From Methylotuvimicrobium alcaliphilum 20Z (lineage in GTDB: Bacteria; Pseudomonadota; Gammaproteobacteria; Methylococcales; Methylomonadaceae), in contig NC_016112.1 of NCBI RefSeq assembly GCF_000968535.2, forward strand, positions 4,340,001-4,404,000: a DNA stretch of 64,000 bases, given 5' to 3'. The translations under genes and the position numbers were made by a program. Positions 33,129-41,547 of this stretch are shown here, in pieces (positions within the stretch are counted from its first letter, which is position 1; each line of letters opens with the position of its first letter). The notes below the pieces were generated by a model, which made no database searches, was not told the DNA's origin, and saw only the letters and a list, made by a program, of their open reading frames with translations.

Positions 33129-34478
33129 AACAAGTTACGAAAAATAAGCTTATTAGCAAAAGCTAATAATTCGGGTTTTGTCGCAAATTTGTCGCACTTC
33201 CAAAAAAAACCACTCCCTCTTACCCGCACACGCTGCCGGTTTATTGCTCCCCATTTTTTGGCAGCTTTTTAGCTCCTGGAATTCCAGGAACATTACTGAT
33301 TATTGTCTGATTATCTTGTTTATAGATGGGTAACGATTAACTTGCGTTCCGCCTTGCGTCAAAAGGGGTGGTGTTTCACTACCGCCTTTGTAAACCTCGT
33401 CTTGTTTTAATAAAGTCCTCGTTATGGGGTATTCGTCCTATACCCCATAGGTGTTTACCCATTGTAAAGGGCTGGGGGTCAAAAAAGGGGCAGCTTGAAT
33501 TAATAATCCAACCTGACCCCCCTTTTTTATTTTTGCTAAATTGCCGGCTTCGCTGATTTATGCGATCGGCGGCAACAAGCTCGAACAAATCACCACGCTT
33601 TAACCTAAATTCGGTAGTTTAACTATGAAGCATATGAAGTTAATGAAGTATTTCAAGAAATTACCTAAACATTCTCGCTAACTTTTTTGGTGAGCGAAAG
33701 CTCTATAGCAAGTTGTTGAATTAACTTCTTATTCTTCATGATATTCATGGTGAAATGCTTTTTCTAAGTTTAAGAAATATTCTTGCAAAAGCCCGAAACA
33801 AAGCAGTATTCAATAGGTTGAACGCAGGCCAAATCCAATCGACGCAAACCGCACCAGCAATTCAGCCAGACGCGATGTATACCTTTCGTACTTCAAATTT
33901 CGGCAGCGCCTTAGGAGGCGCCGGGGTGCTACTCCCTTTATACTCAAAAAATGGTTAACTTTATGAAGGTATGGGGTGTGTATATCGAGGACCGCCGTGA
34001 ACCCATCCATGGAGGCTTGACGGCAGCGATCGAACGCCAGGGATGGCGTGGATACGGATTTTGCATGGAGCAAAAATCTGCCCTGCTGCCGACATCCTCG
34101 CTAGCCACACCCCATACTTTTTATTCTTAGACAGTTTTTCGATCAGAATCGATATTCACGCCATCCATGGCGCCCGCAAGGGCTTTGCCTGCATGGGGCT
34201 GGCATAGAACCTACAGGGATGTATTCCTTCAGCACCTAAATTCCATAGCCTATTGGCTATGATTAATTGTTTTAGATAGTTTAGGTGCTGAGTTAACGGC
34301 GTCCATTGACGGACATCCCGGTGCCGAAATTTGATCTACGATGGGTATGGCGCCACTATGGACACCGCAATGGATTGCGGGAACCCGTCTACATTTTGGT
34401 TTTCGATAACTCCCAAAATTCGTAAGGTTTTTTGTATAATGCCTGCCACTAGACCGACGGACAACCCAGGAGATATCA
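33129..34478. repeat. Gene-free 1.3 kb of nested repeats
   Basis: At about 33480-33537 lies a degenerate family D hairpin (AAAAAAGGGGCAGCTTGAATT facing CAACCTGACCCCCCTTTTTT). From 33878 to 34348 lies family B copy B5 interrupted by a C' element (33929-34146) and carrying a diverged G hairpin (34230-34291). The stretch 33540-33870 shows nothing I can name. Confidence 0.7.
33878..34348. repeat. Family B copy B5 with nested C' and G
   Basis: Family B begins normally (TATACCTTTCGTACTTC) and breaks at GCCGGGGTG near 33928, where C' begins. It resumes after 34146 with GCCTGCATGGGGCTGGCATAG, is interrupted by the G hairpin CAGCACCTAAATT ... TTTAGGTGCTG, and closes with GATCTACGATGGGTAT. Confidence 0.75.
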
Positions 34479-35648
34479 ATGACCGCGACTGAAACCTTTC
34501 TCGAAGCCGTTCGAGACATAACGCCGATCATTCGAAAACACTCCGATGCGGCCGAGCGTGAACGGAAAATGGCCGAACCTGTTGCGCGAGCGATGCAACA
34601 GGCCGGTTTGTACCGGATGTGGCGGCCGAAGGTGTTCGGCGGATTCGAACTCGACCCGGTCTCCGGTTTCCGCATCATAGAGGCCGTTTCGCGCATCGAC
34701 AGCGCGGCAGGCTGGAATCTGCAAATCGCCGCCGCGCACGATCTGTTCGCGCCGTGGTTCGGCGATCAGGCCGCGCAGGAAATCTTCGGACGCGATGCGA
34801 TTCCGGTCGGCGCCTTCAATCCGGCGCGCAAGGCCGTTCCGGTCGACGGCGGTTATCGGATTTCGGGGCGCACGTCGTTCGTCAGCGGCGCGCATCATGC
34901 GACAGTGTTTCTCGGCTTCGCGAACGTGCACGACGGCGATACGCTGCGCGTCGATTCAAACGGCATGCCCGATACGCGTCTGATCGCGGTTCCGGCCAAC
35001 AAGGTCAAGATCATCGACAACTGGAACACAATGGGCATGCGCGGCAGCGGCAGTCATGACGTCGAAGTCGACGACGTCGTCATTCCCGAACACTGGGCCG
35101 CGCCGTGGGGACCGTTGCGCAATCCGGGCAGCGCTTATACCGGTCCGTTGTACCGGTTGACGATTTGGCCCGCGATCGCGGCATTGGTCGCGCCGGCGCT
35201 CGGCATTACACACGCGGCAATCGACGAGGCGATCGGTTTGATCGGTAACAAGATACCGGCCTACGGTTCGACGACCTTGATCAAGCAAAGCCTCGTGCAA
35301 TCGCAACTGGCGCGGGCCCAAGCGAAATTCGACGCGAGTCGCTCCTACTTTTTCGGCACATTCGACGAAGCCTGGAAGGAAGCGCTTGCGGGCAAACCGA
35401 TTACGCTACAGATGAAGGCCAAGTTGCAGCTCGCATCGACTCATGCCGTGCTCGAATGCGCGCAGGCGGTCGACTTGATTTACGAGATCGCCGGCGCTTC
35501 CGGAATCCGCGAGGACTACGGTTTCGCACGGCATTTCCGGGACATTCATGTCATCACTCAACACGGTTTTCTAAACGCGAGCAAGCTCGAATCGGTCGGG
35601 CGAATCTTGCTCGGACTCGAGTCGGAATGGCCGTTTTTCAAATTTTGA
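34479..35648 (+). CDS. Acyl-CoA-dehydrogenase-fold flavin monooxygenase, 389 aa
   Basis: The fold is that of acyl-CoA dehydrogenases and two-component flavin monooxygenases (DszC/HpaB-like). An N-terminal helical domain (~1-115) with AAERERKMAEPVARAMQQAGLYRMWRPKVFGG leads to the beta domain (~120-225), containing GYRISGRTSFVSGAHHATVF and WNTMGMRGSGSHDVEVDDVVIP, and a C-terminal helical bundle. The family's catalytic glutamate is not evident, which favours a monooxygenase over a dehydrogenase. AGGAG lies 10 bases before the ATG. A broken methyltransferase gene follows after 49 bp, so the two may once have made a small modification operon. Confidence 0.78.
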   Translation: MTATETFLEAVRDITPIIRKHSDAAERERKMAEPVARAMQQAGLYRMWRPKVFGGFELDPVSGFRIIEAVSRIDSAAGWNLQIAAAHDLFAPWFGDQAAQEIFGRDAIPVGAFNPARKAVPVDGGYRISGRTSFVSGAHHATVFLGFANVHDGDTLRVDSNGMPDTRLIAVPANKVKIIDNWNTMGMRGSGSHDVEVDDVVIPEHWAAPWGPLRNPGSAYTGPLYRLTIWPAIAALVAPALGITHAAIDEAIGLIGNKIPAYGSTTLIKQSLVQSQLARAQAKFDASRSYFFGTFDEAWKEALAGKPITLQMKAKLQLASTHAVLECAQAVDLIYEIAGASGIREDYGFARHFRDIHVITQHGFLNASKLESVGRILLGLESEWPFFKF

Positions 35649-35697
35649 CGTCCGGCCACCTTTTTTCCATTCTTAAATCCAGCGAGGCGAAAGCAAT

Positions 35698-36522
35698 ATG
35701 GAACAAACGATGAACGAACTGATGAACCACACCGCCGACATGGGTCAGGCAGAGATGTTTTCGAAGGCGTGGTACAACGAATATTTCCGGCGCGCGGCCG
35801 AGAGTTCGGCGCATGCGCGTTTCTGCGAGGCGGTGTATGGACGCGATTTGTGTCAGCACGGCATGATGGACGTCGACGAAATGGCATTTCTGGCCACGAT
35901 GCTCAAACCCGGCGAGAAGATCCTGGAAATCGGTTGCTCGAACGGTCATATCACCGAGCAGCTTCACGAACAGGCCGGCTGCGAGATATTCGGCCTCGAT
36001 TATGCCGATGTCGCGGTTGAACAGGCGTAACGAAGAACCGAAGACAAGCGAGACACGCTGAATTTTCACTGCGTCGACCTGATTCGCGACGAGCTGCCGG
36101 GCGGCGATTACGACGTCATCGTCGCGATCGACTCGATCTATTTCATGGGCGATTACGGGGCGATGCTGCGCAAGCTCAACGCGACACTGAAACCCGGCGG
36201 GCGCATGATCGTCGCGGCGTTCCAGGTCAAGGAAGAGGGCGATCCCTATACCATCCTCGAGCCGGGTCATACCCACATGGATCAGGTGTTGAAAAGTTTA
36301 TCTTGGGACTATGAGCAACACGATTTCACGCCGAATGTGCGCAATCACTGGATCAAGAATTACGAATATTCGCATAGGCTAAAAGCCGATTTCGAGGCCG
36401 AAGGCAACGCCTTTCTATGTGAGGCCCGCATGGCCGAAAACGGCTGGTTCAAGGATCATGCCGAACGGGAAACGCTGGTGCGCTATATTTATCAAATCGA
36501 ATACAACCCGGCGGTGATCTGA
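35698..36522 (+). pseudogene. SAM-dependent methyltransferase split by one in-frame TAA
   Basis: The reading frame runs 274 codons with a single TAA at 36028-36030. Before it, motif I reads KILEIGCSNGHITEQL (about residues 79-94) and then DYADVAVEQA; after it, RRTEDKRDTLNFHCVDLI continues in the same frame through DYDVIVAIDSIYFM and LKPGGRMIVAAF to a normal C-terminus. Both halves keep the methyltransferase fold, so one base change explains the break. AGCGAGGCG upstream is a weak ribosome site. The product, if restored, would be a class I methyltransferase; the substrate is unknown. Confidence 0.8.
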
Positions 36523-36982
36523 CGGGGTATTTCAATTGAATCAAAAGGCTATGTTTGCGTTAATAGTTTGATACCCTATGGAAGCTCTTAAAAAATCCAG
36601 AGTCAGCGTAAAACAAAAGTATATAACTCTGAATAACTTACTTTTTCAAAATCATGCCGGTGGTTGAAAGGTGGGTTCGGTTGCTCGATTAACAGGTGTC
36701 TGCGGCCGGGAAAGCCACCGCCAAGCCTACATGGACGTATTTACGGCATCCTGTTAAGCGAGTAACCAAACCCTCTACCACGCACGCTGTATTGGAAAGA
36801 AATTATTTTTTGAATATTTCCTAAATATCTTGTTTAGCAGGCAAGAGACCCTTCAACTGCTAACGCGAACATTGCCAATCAAAAAAGGTCGAGTTGATTT
36901 AACAATTAAACTCGCCTCTTTTCCGCAAGCGTTGATGTCGACACTTAACACGAATCAAAAACAAATCGAAGGAGAGCCGCTC
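36523..36982. repeat. Gene-free stretch with family A copy A5
   Basis: A short family A copy spans about 36665-36775 (GGGTTCGGTTGCTCGATTAAC ... GTTAAGCGAGTAACCAAACCC) and lacks the long CAGGGCAG core. The remaining sequence is leader DNA of the aldolase gene. Confidence 0.7.
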
Positions 36983-37996
36983 ATGGCTTTAGTCTCATTA
37001 CGACAACTGCTGGATTATGCCGCCGAACACGGTTTCGGCATTCCCGCATTCAACATCAGCAACATGGAGCAGGTCCAGGCCATCATGCAGGCGGCCGATG
37101 CCTGCGACAGTCCCGTGATCATGCAAGGCTCGGCAGGCGCCAACCGCTATGCCGGAGAAGTGTTCTTGCGTCATTTGATCATGGCTACCGTCGAACAATA
37201 CCCGCACATTCCGGTTGTCATGCACCGGGATCATGCACCATCCCCGGACATCTGCGCCCAGGCGATCCAATCGGGCTTCAGCTCGGTGATGATGGACGGC
37301 TCCTTGCTGGAAGATATGAAAACGCCGGCCTCTTTCGACTATAACGTCGACGTGACGCGCACCGTCGTCAAGATGGCGCATGCCTGCGGCGTGTCCGTGG
37401 AAGGCGAAATCGGCTGCCTGGGGTCTTTGGAAAACAAAACGGGACAGGCGACGAATCGCTTGTTGACCGACCCCGAAGAAGCGGTCGAATTCGTCGAACA
37501 AACACAAGTCGATGCGTTGGCGGTAGCCATCGGCACCAGCCATGGCGCCTATAAATTCAGCAAACCGCCGACCGGCGAGGTCTTGGTGATCAGCCGTTTG
37601 CGCGAACTGCAACAGCGCTTGCCGAATACCCACTTCGTCATGCACGGTTCGAGCTCGGTGCCGCAAGACTGGCTGAAAGTCATCAACGAATACGGCGGCG
37701 ACATTCCGCAAACCTATGGCGTGCCGGTCAATGAAATCGTCGAAGGCATAAAATACGGCGTTCGTAAGGTCAATATCGACACCGATCTGCGCATGGCCTC
37801 CACGGGCGCGATTCGCCGCTATATCGCCGATCCGACCAACGCATCGGAGCTGGATTCTCGCAAGATATATCAGTCGGCCAGGGATGCAATGCAAGCGCTT
37901 TGCCAATCACGCTACGAAGCGTTCGGCTCGGCCGGACACGCGGGTAAAATCAAAGTCGTGCCATTGCGCGATATGGCGAAGCGCTATCAAGGGTAA
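36983..37996 (+). CDS. fba: Class II fructose-bisphosphate aldolase, 337 aa
   Basis: Zinc-dependent aldolase cleaving fructose-1,6-bisphosphate (or sedoheptulose-1,7-bisphosphate) to triose phosphates, acting in glycolysis, RuMP-cycle or Calvin-type pathways. Zinc ligands and the active site are visible: [11 protein letters not shown] (about residues 79-89), [38 protein letters not shown] and [10 protein letters not shown], then [17 protein letters not shown]. The Calvin-type (CbbA) form has this length and ending. The ATG at 36983 has AAGGAG 8 bases upstream; a longer frame to 36830 has no support. It is monocistronic. Confidence 0.93.
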   Translation: MALVSLRQLLDYAAEHGFGIPAFNISNMEQVQAIMQAADACDSPVIMQGSAGANRYAGEVFLRHLIMATVEQYPHIPVVMHRDHAPSPDICAQAIQSGFSSVMMDGSLLEDMKTPASFDYNVDVTRTVVKMAHACGVSVEGEIGCLGSLENKTGQATNRLLTDPEEAVEFVEQTQVDALAVAIGTSHGAYKFSKPPTGEVLVISRLRELQQRLPNTHFVMHGSSSVPQDWLKVINEYGGDIPQTYGVPVNEIVEGIKYGVRKVNIDTDLRMASTGAIRRYIADPTNASELDSRKIYQSARDAMQALCQSRYEAFGSAGHAGKIKVVPLRDMAKRYQG

Positions 37997-38385
37997 GAAC
38001 ACTTTGAGCGATAGAAGCCAATTTAGCGTTTATTCAGTCATTCAGTCATAGAGAAACCATCGCAATATTATCTGGAGAAACGGGTAACCTGTAGAAAAGC
38101 AGCAATTCCCAGTCTAAGAAGTTTCGCCGTGTTTAGGGTGCGGGGTATGCCTGTCGAGGAACGCCGTAGACCCATCCATGGGGGCTTGACGGCGGCTCCC
38201 TGCCGCCGACATCCTCGCCAAGCACACCCCGCACCCTTTTTTATCCTCAAATTGGGAATTGCTGGTAGAAAAGGGGCGATTTGAATTATCAATTTAACCT
38301 GACCCCTTTTTTAGAAGTGGCTACGACTGGCCACTACTCGGACAGTTGACTTCGGCAAGCTGAAGCATCTTGCTAATCAGGAAAG
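37997..38385. repeat. Gene-free stretch: family C copy C3 and family D hairpin
   Basis: C3 spans 38100-38264 (CAGCAATTCCC ... GGGAATTGCTG). A family D hairpin at 38269-38312 (AAAAGGGGCGATTTGAATT facing TTAACCTGACCCCTTTTTT) follows. No gene is seen. Confidence 0.75.
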
Positions 38386-38655
38386 TTAATGACGGCTCTC
38401 GTAATGAAAACGGCAAGCGATAATGACTAACTCTGTATCGGTTGCCCGATATACCAGGCGGTTTGTATCATCTATGCGTCGTGACCAGTAACCGGATAAA
38501 TCGCCACGTAGCGGTTCGAGCTTTCCGATTCCGGTAAACGGATCGCGCGCAGAGGCTGTAATCAAGAGGTTTAACCGCTTGAGCGTTTTGTTATCCTGAT
38601 GTTGCCAGTACAGATAATCCTCCCATGCATCGGGAACAAATCGAATGGCACGCAT
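38386..38655 (-). CDS. yoeB: YoeB/Txe-type mRNA interferase toxin, 89 aa
   Basis: RelE-superfamily ribosome-dependent endoribonuclease. The typical layout is [32 protein letters not shown], then [29 protein letters not shown], ending in the catalytic-region [10 protein letters not shown]. The conserved Glu of KLEPL, the Arg of RLVYR and the terminal His/Tyr are all present, so it looks functional. The start lies two bases after the antitoxin stop, the usual coupled arrangement. Confidence 0.93.
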   Translation of the reverse strand: MRAIRFVPDAWEDYLYWQHQDNKTLKRLNLLITASARDPFTGIGKLEPLRGDLSGYWSRRIDDTNRLVYRATDTELVIIACRFHYESRH

Positions 38656-38657
38656 GA

Positions 38658-38918
38658 TTAATCACTAGGGTGTAATTGATGTTCTTGCGCCTGTCCCGCT
38701 TTGTCTTGTGCGATGGCTCTGGCTAATGCCGCCGCGTTCGCTGGATTACTAGTCAGGTGCAATGTCTCCATGATGCTGTTGTAGCTATCCAGCGACATCA
38801 CCACTGCATCACCTTCTGCATCACGACGACTGATAATGATAACGTCAGCATCTTTTACTACCTCATCCAATATAGACTTGAGAGCATTGCGTGCATGGGA
38901 GTAGGTAACGACTTTCAT
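38658..38918 (-). CDS. yefM: YefM/Phd-type antitoxin, 86 aa
   Basis: The antitoxin partner and autorepressor of the adjacent YoeB. The N-terminal Phd/YefM DNA-binding fold is clear ([52 protein letters not shown]), followed by the toxin-binding tail (about residues 60-86). A TGTACA (38943-38948), the core of known YefM operators, lies 25 bases upstream of its start, so autoregulation is likely. Confidence 0.93.
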   Translation of the reverse strand: MKVVTYSHARNALKSILDEVVKDADVIIISRRDAEGDAVVMSLDSYNSIMETLHLTSNPANAAALARAIAQDKAGQAQEHQLHPSD

Positions 38919-38942
38919 ACTTGCCTCACTTGATCATTAAGT

Positions 38943-38948
38943 TGTACA
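38943..38948 (-). promoter_or_regulatory. YefM operator core candidate
   Basis: A single TGTACA hexamer sits in the promoter region of yefM-yoeB. In E. coli the YefM operator is built on TGTACA; only one copy is seen here, so this is tentative. Confidence 0.35.
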
Positions 38949-39131
38949 AGTATAGACAAAAGGAACGGCAATTCAATAGCGCATTATCAAGAGGAACAGA
39001 ATAAATTCATCTTTAACGATCGTATTCACGCGCCAGCTTTGCTAGCCGCGTGCAATTGATTGCTATGACTTTACAAGACCTATTACCAGGGCTAATATTT
39101 GGCCTCATGATAATTAACCCAAGGTATCTCC

Positions 39132-39380
39132 ATGACGCATCAAATCCTTACTGACGTGGCTGCCAGCATCTCCGAACTAAAAGCCAACCCCATGAAGATC
39201 GTAGCCAGCGGAGAAGGCATGCCCATTGCCGTGCTTAACAGGAATGAGCCTGTGTTTTATTGTATCCCCACCAAAGCCTATGAAGCTATGATGGACCTTA
39301 TAGAAGATAAAGAGCTACTGGAAATTGCCAGGAGCCGCATGGACGAAGAAAGCATTAAGGTTAACCTGGATGATCTATGA
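39132..39380 (+). CDS. stbD: StbD-type (Phd/RelB-like) antitoxin, 82 aa
   Basis: Antitoxin of a StbDE module. The N-terminus TDVAASISELKANPMKIVASGEGMPIAVLNRNEPVFYCIPTKAYEAMMD is the StbD/Phd DNA-binding fold, and the acidic tail (DKELLEIARSRMDEESIKVNLDDL) would wrap the toxin. AAGGTATCTCC upstream is a modest ribosome site. Its last 11 bases overlap the toxin start. Confidence 0.9.
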   Translation: MTHQILTDVAASISELKANPMKIVASGEGMPIAVLNRNEPVFYCIPTKAYEAMMDLIEDKELLEIARSRMDEESIKVNLDDL

Positions 39381-39669
39381 GTTAGCATTTAAGAAAAGTG
39401 CCCTGAAAGAATGGAAAAAGCTCGGTCCCAATGTAAGGGAACTTTTCGCTAAAAAACTTAAAGAGCGGCTTTCCAGTCCACATGTTCCTTCTACAGCAGT
39501 TAGCGGAGGAACAAACCTGTACAAAATCAAACTGCGTCAACTTGGATATCGGTTAGTCTATTCAGTATCAGATACTACCGTCACTGTCACTGTCCTTGCC
39601 GTCGGAAAAAGAAATCGAAATGAAATTTATGATTTGGCTCTTTCACGCGAGAAGGCCGAAAAGCCATAA
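39370..39669 (+). CDS. stbE: StbE-type (RelE family) toxin, 99 aa
   Basis: RelE-like mRNA interferase: MIYELAFKKSALKEWKKLGPNVRELFAKKLKERL, then SGGTNLYKIKLRQLGYRLVYSVSDTTVTVTVLAVGKRNRNEIYD, the family C-terminal block with catalytic Lys/Arg residues. The ATG at 39370 lies inside the antitoxin 3' end and is preferred over the out-of-family extension to 39325. Probably translated by coupling to stbD. Confidence 0.9.
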   Translation: MIYELAFKKSALKEWKKLGPNVRELFAKKLKERLSSPHVPSTAVSGGTNLYKIKLRQLGYRLVYSVSDTTVTVTVLAVGKRNRNEIYDLALSREKAEKP

Positions 39670-39689
39670 CGCCCGAAATAACCGGCGTG

Positions 39690-39945
39690 CTTTAGCGGTC
39701 GCACCGGCCATTTATTTCAAGGCCGCTACAAAGCGATACTGGTTGATGCCGAAAGTTACCTTCTAGAAATGACGCGTTATGTTGTACTCAACCCGGTCCG
39801 GGCCGGAATGGTGGCAACGCCCGGAGACTGGTTATGGAGCAGTTATCGGGCAATGATCGGTGAAGCACCGACACCGATAAGGTTGGCGACCGGTGGCTTG
39901 TTGGCTCAGTTTTCAACTCGGCCATTAGGCGCCAAGAAATGGGGA
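39690..39945 (+). pseudogene. Internal fragment of a RAYT transposase
   Basis: The stretch CGCACCGGCCATTTATTTC through CAGTTTTCAACTC is a near copy of about 40888-41110 in the intact RAYT gene, but both the N-terminal HUH part and the C-terminal part are missing. A 69-aa frame inside (from 39769) is only this fragment joined to unrelated sequence. It lies between two toxin-antitoxin modules. Confidence 0.85.
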
Positions 39946-40009
39946 ATTGATTCGGCTCAAGGAAGTGGTAAGATATAATCATACTTTTGCTTTATGAGGA
40001 GCACCAGGA

Positions 40010-40264
40010 ATGAGCATGCACCGGAAAACCATCACGCTGACTGAACAGCAAGACGACTGGGTGAAAGCTCAGATTAAAAGTGGTCACTTTGGCAATGATA
40101 GTGAGTATATCCGCGATCTCATTCGAAGAGACCAGCAGGCCAAGGAACGTCTTGCCACCCTGAGGCAGGCGCTCGCTGATGGTGAGTCAAGTGGGAAGCC
40201 TAAACCGCTGGATATATCGGCTATCAAAGCGGCTGGTCGTAAACTGGTGAAGGCGGCTAGTTAG
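40010..40264 (+). CDS. parD: ParD-family antitoxin, 84 aa
   Basis: Ribbon-helix-helix antitoxin: the strand KTITLTEQQDDWVKAQI leads to SGHFGNDSEYIRDLIRRDQ, the typical ParD/CC2985 DNA-binding region, with a C-terminal toxin-binding tail. AGGAGCACCAGGA precedes ATG at 40010. The TAG stop shares a base with the GTG of the toxin. Confidence 0.92.
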   Translation: MSMHRKTITLTEQQDDWVKAQIKSGHFGNDSEYIRDLIRRDQQAKERLATLRQALADGESSGKPKPLDISAIKAAGRKLVKAAS

Positions 40265-40560
40265 TGCTTAAGCTAAGCGTCACGCCGAGGGCGGAATCTG
40301 ACCTGACCGGAATCTGGCTGTATACTTGCGAAGAATGGGGGACTGATCAGGCTGATAAATACCTGGATCAGCTTGAGGCAGGCATGAAACAGCTGCTTAG
40401 CTATCCATTGCTTGGCGCTGACTACGCTCATGTGTTTCCTGGGTATCGTAGATTACAAGTAGAGCATCACGCAGTTTTCTATCAAGTTCTAGAGCCGGAG
40501 GTGCTCGTTGTTCGTGTGCTGCACGAAGACATGGATGCCCCTCAAAGGCTTCTGGGTTAG
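40264..40560 (+). CDS. parE: ParE-family toxin, 98 aa
   Basis: RelE/ParE-fold toxin, in known cases inhibiting DNA gyrase. The sequence LKLSVTPRAESDLTGIWLYTCEEWGTDQADKYLDQLEAGMKQLLSYPLLGADYAHVFPGYRRLQVEHHAVFYQVLEPEVLVVRVLHEDMD is a full-length member with the conserved GYRRL and VVRVLHE. Translation starts at GTG, overlapping the antitoxin stop by one base (TAGTG). The module looks intact. Confidence 0.9.
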   Translation: MLKLSVTPRAESDLTGIWLYTCEEWGTDQADKYLDQLEAGMKQLLSYPLLGADYAHVFPGYRRLQVEHHAVFYQVLEPEVLVVRVLHEDMDAPQRLLG

Positions 40561-40563
40561 GGA

Positions 40564-41487
40564 GGATAGGGGTCAGGTCTATATTAGTAGTGTTGTTTAA
40601 TATATACTTTGTTCATGACCAGACCCATTAGAATCGAATTTTCAGGCGCACTCTATCATGTGACCTCCCGTGGCGACCGCCGTGAAAGCATCTATGAAGA
40701 TGATGAAGACAGAGTTCAATTCCTTGATGTTTTGAAGCGTGTTATCGAGGATTTTAACTGGGTTTGTCATGCCTATTGTTTGATGACTAACCATTATCAT
40801 TTGGTCATAGAAACGCCTGACGCCAATCTTTCGAAAGGTATGCGGCAATTAAACGGTGTTTTTACACAAACATCGAATCGCCGTCACGGCCGCACCGGCC
40901 ATTTATTTCAAGGCCGCTACAAAGCGATACTGGTTGATGCCGAAAGTTACCTCCTAGAACTGACGCGTTATGTCGTGCTTAATCCGGTCCGAGCCGGATT
41001 GGTGACATCGCCCGGAGACTGGTTATGGAGCAGTTATCGGGCAATGATCGGTGAAGCACCGGCACCGATAGGGTTGGCCACCGATGGCATATTGGCTCAG
41101 TTTTCAACTCATCGCAACACGGCAATAAAGCGCTATAGGGAATTTGTCACACAAGGGATGGATCAGGAATCCATCTGGCGAGAGCTAAAACGTCAAATAT
41201 TCCTCGGTGACGACACATTCGTATCGCAGATGCAGGAAAAAATTAAAGGGAAAAACAACGATGTAAATTTTCCAAAAGCACAAAGACGAGCGCCCGCATT
41301 GCCATTAGCCGAATACCAAAAACTTTCTGCCAGCCGGAACGAGGCGATCGTGTCGGCCTATGCCACTGGGGAATATAGCTATCAAGCAATAGCGGATTAT
41401 TTTGAGCTGCATTTTACAACCGTCGGTAAAATTATCAGAGCAGCAAAATCAAAAAGAAGGCTATGAACCTAGACCTGACCCCTATCC
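40564..41487. mobile_element. RAYT unit bounded by 18-bp perfect inverted repeats
   Basis: GGATAGGGGTCAGGTCTA (40564-40581) is exactly inverted at 41470-41487, just after the transposase stop. The core GGGGTCAGG is the one found in the dispersed family D hairpins, linking those repeats to this transposase. Confidence 0.8.
40615..41466 (+). CDS. REP-associated tyrosine transposase (RAYT, Y1/HUH), 283 aa
   Basis: Single-strand HUH nuclease of the IS200/IS605-like Y1 family, thought to mobilise REP/BIME repeats. Visible features: the family start MTRPIRIEFSGALYHVTSRG, the metal-binding HUH in MTNHYHLVIE (about residues 60-69), LNGVFTQTSNRRHGRTGHLFQGRYKAILVD, with the Y1-domain tyrosine in RYVVLNPVRAGLV region, and a C-terminal helix-turn-helix-like SYQAIADYFELHFTTVGKIIR. 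The ATG at 40615 is preferred over TTG two codons upstream. It appears intact and is flanked by matching inverted repeats. Confidence 0.9.
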   Translation: MTRPIRIEFSGALYHVTSRGDRRESIYEDDEDRVQFLDVLKRVIEDFNWVCHAYCLMTNHYHLVIETPDANLSKGMRQLNGVFTQTSNRRHGRTGHLFQGRYKAILVDAESYLLELTRYVVLNPVRAGLVTSPGDWLWSSYRAMIGEAPAPIGLATDGILAQFSTHRNTAIKRYREFVTQGMDQESIWRELKRQIFLGDDTFVSQMQEKIKGKNNDVNFPKAQRRAPALPLAEYQKLSASRNEAIVSAYATGEYSYQAIADYFELHFTTVGKIIRAAKSKRRL

Positions 41488-41499
41488 TCTACTCTGTTC

Positions 41500-41545
41500 C
41501 CACGCCGAAACGTGGGAACAGAGGGGGTGTGAATAATTACACTTG
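41500..41545. repeat. Family J hairpin fragment
   Basis: GTTCCCACGCCGAAACGTGGGAAC followed by GGGGGTGTGAATAATTACAC. The same end (GTAATTATTCACACCCCC, inverted) occurs at 52762-52781. Confidence 0.7.
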
Positions 41546-41547
41546 AA

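Noticed and set aside
33021-33272. 83-aa frame across attR
   Set aside because: Its central part is translated tRNA sequence; there is no family resemblance.
36028-36030. TAA as a recoded (readthrough) codon
   Set aside because: No recoding signal or stop-suppressing context is visible; a simple nonsense mutation or sequence error is more likely.
39769-39978. 69-aa frame as a small functional protein
   Set aside because: It is an internal piece of the RAYT gene joined to unrelated sequence and lacks the HUH motif.
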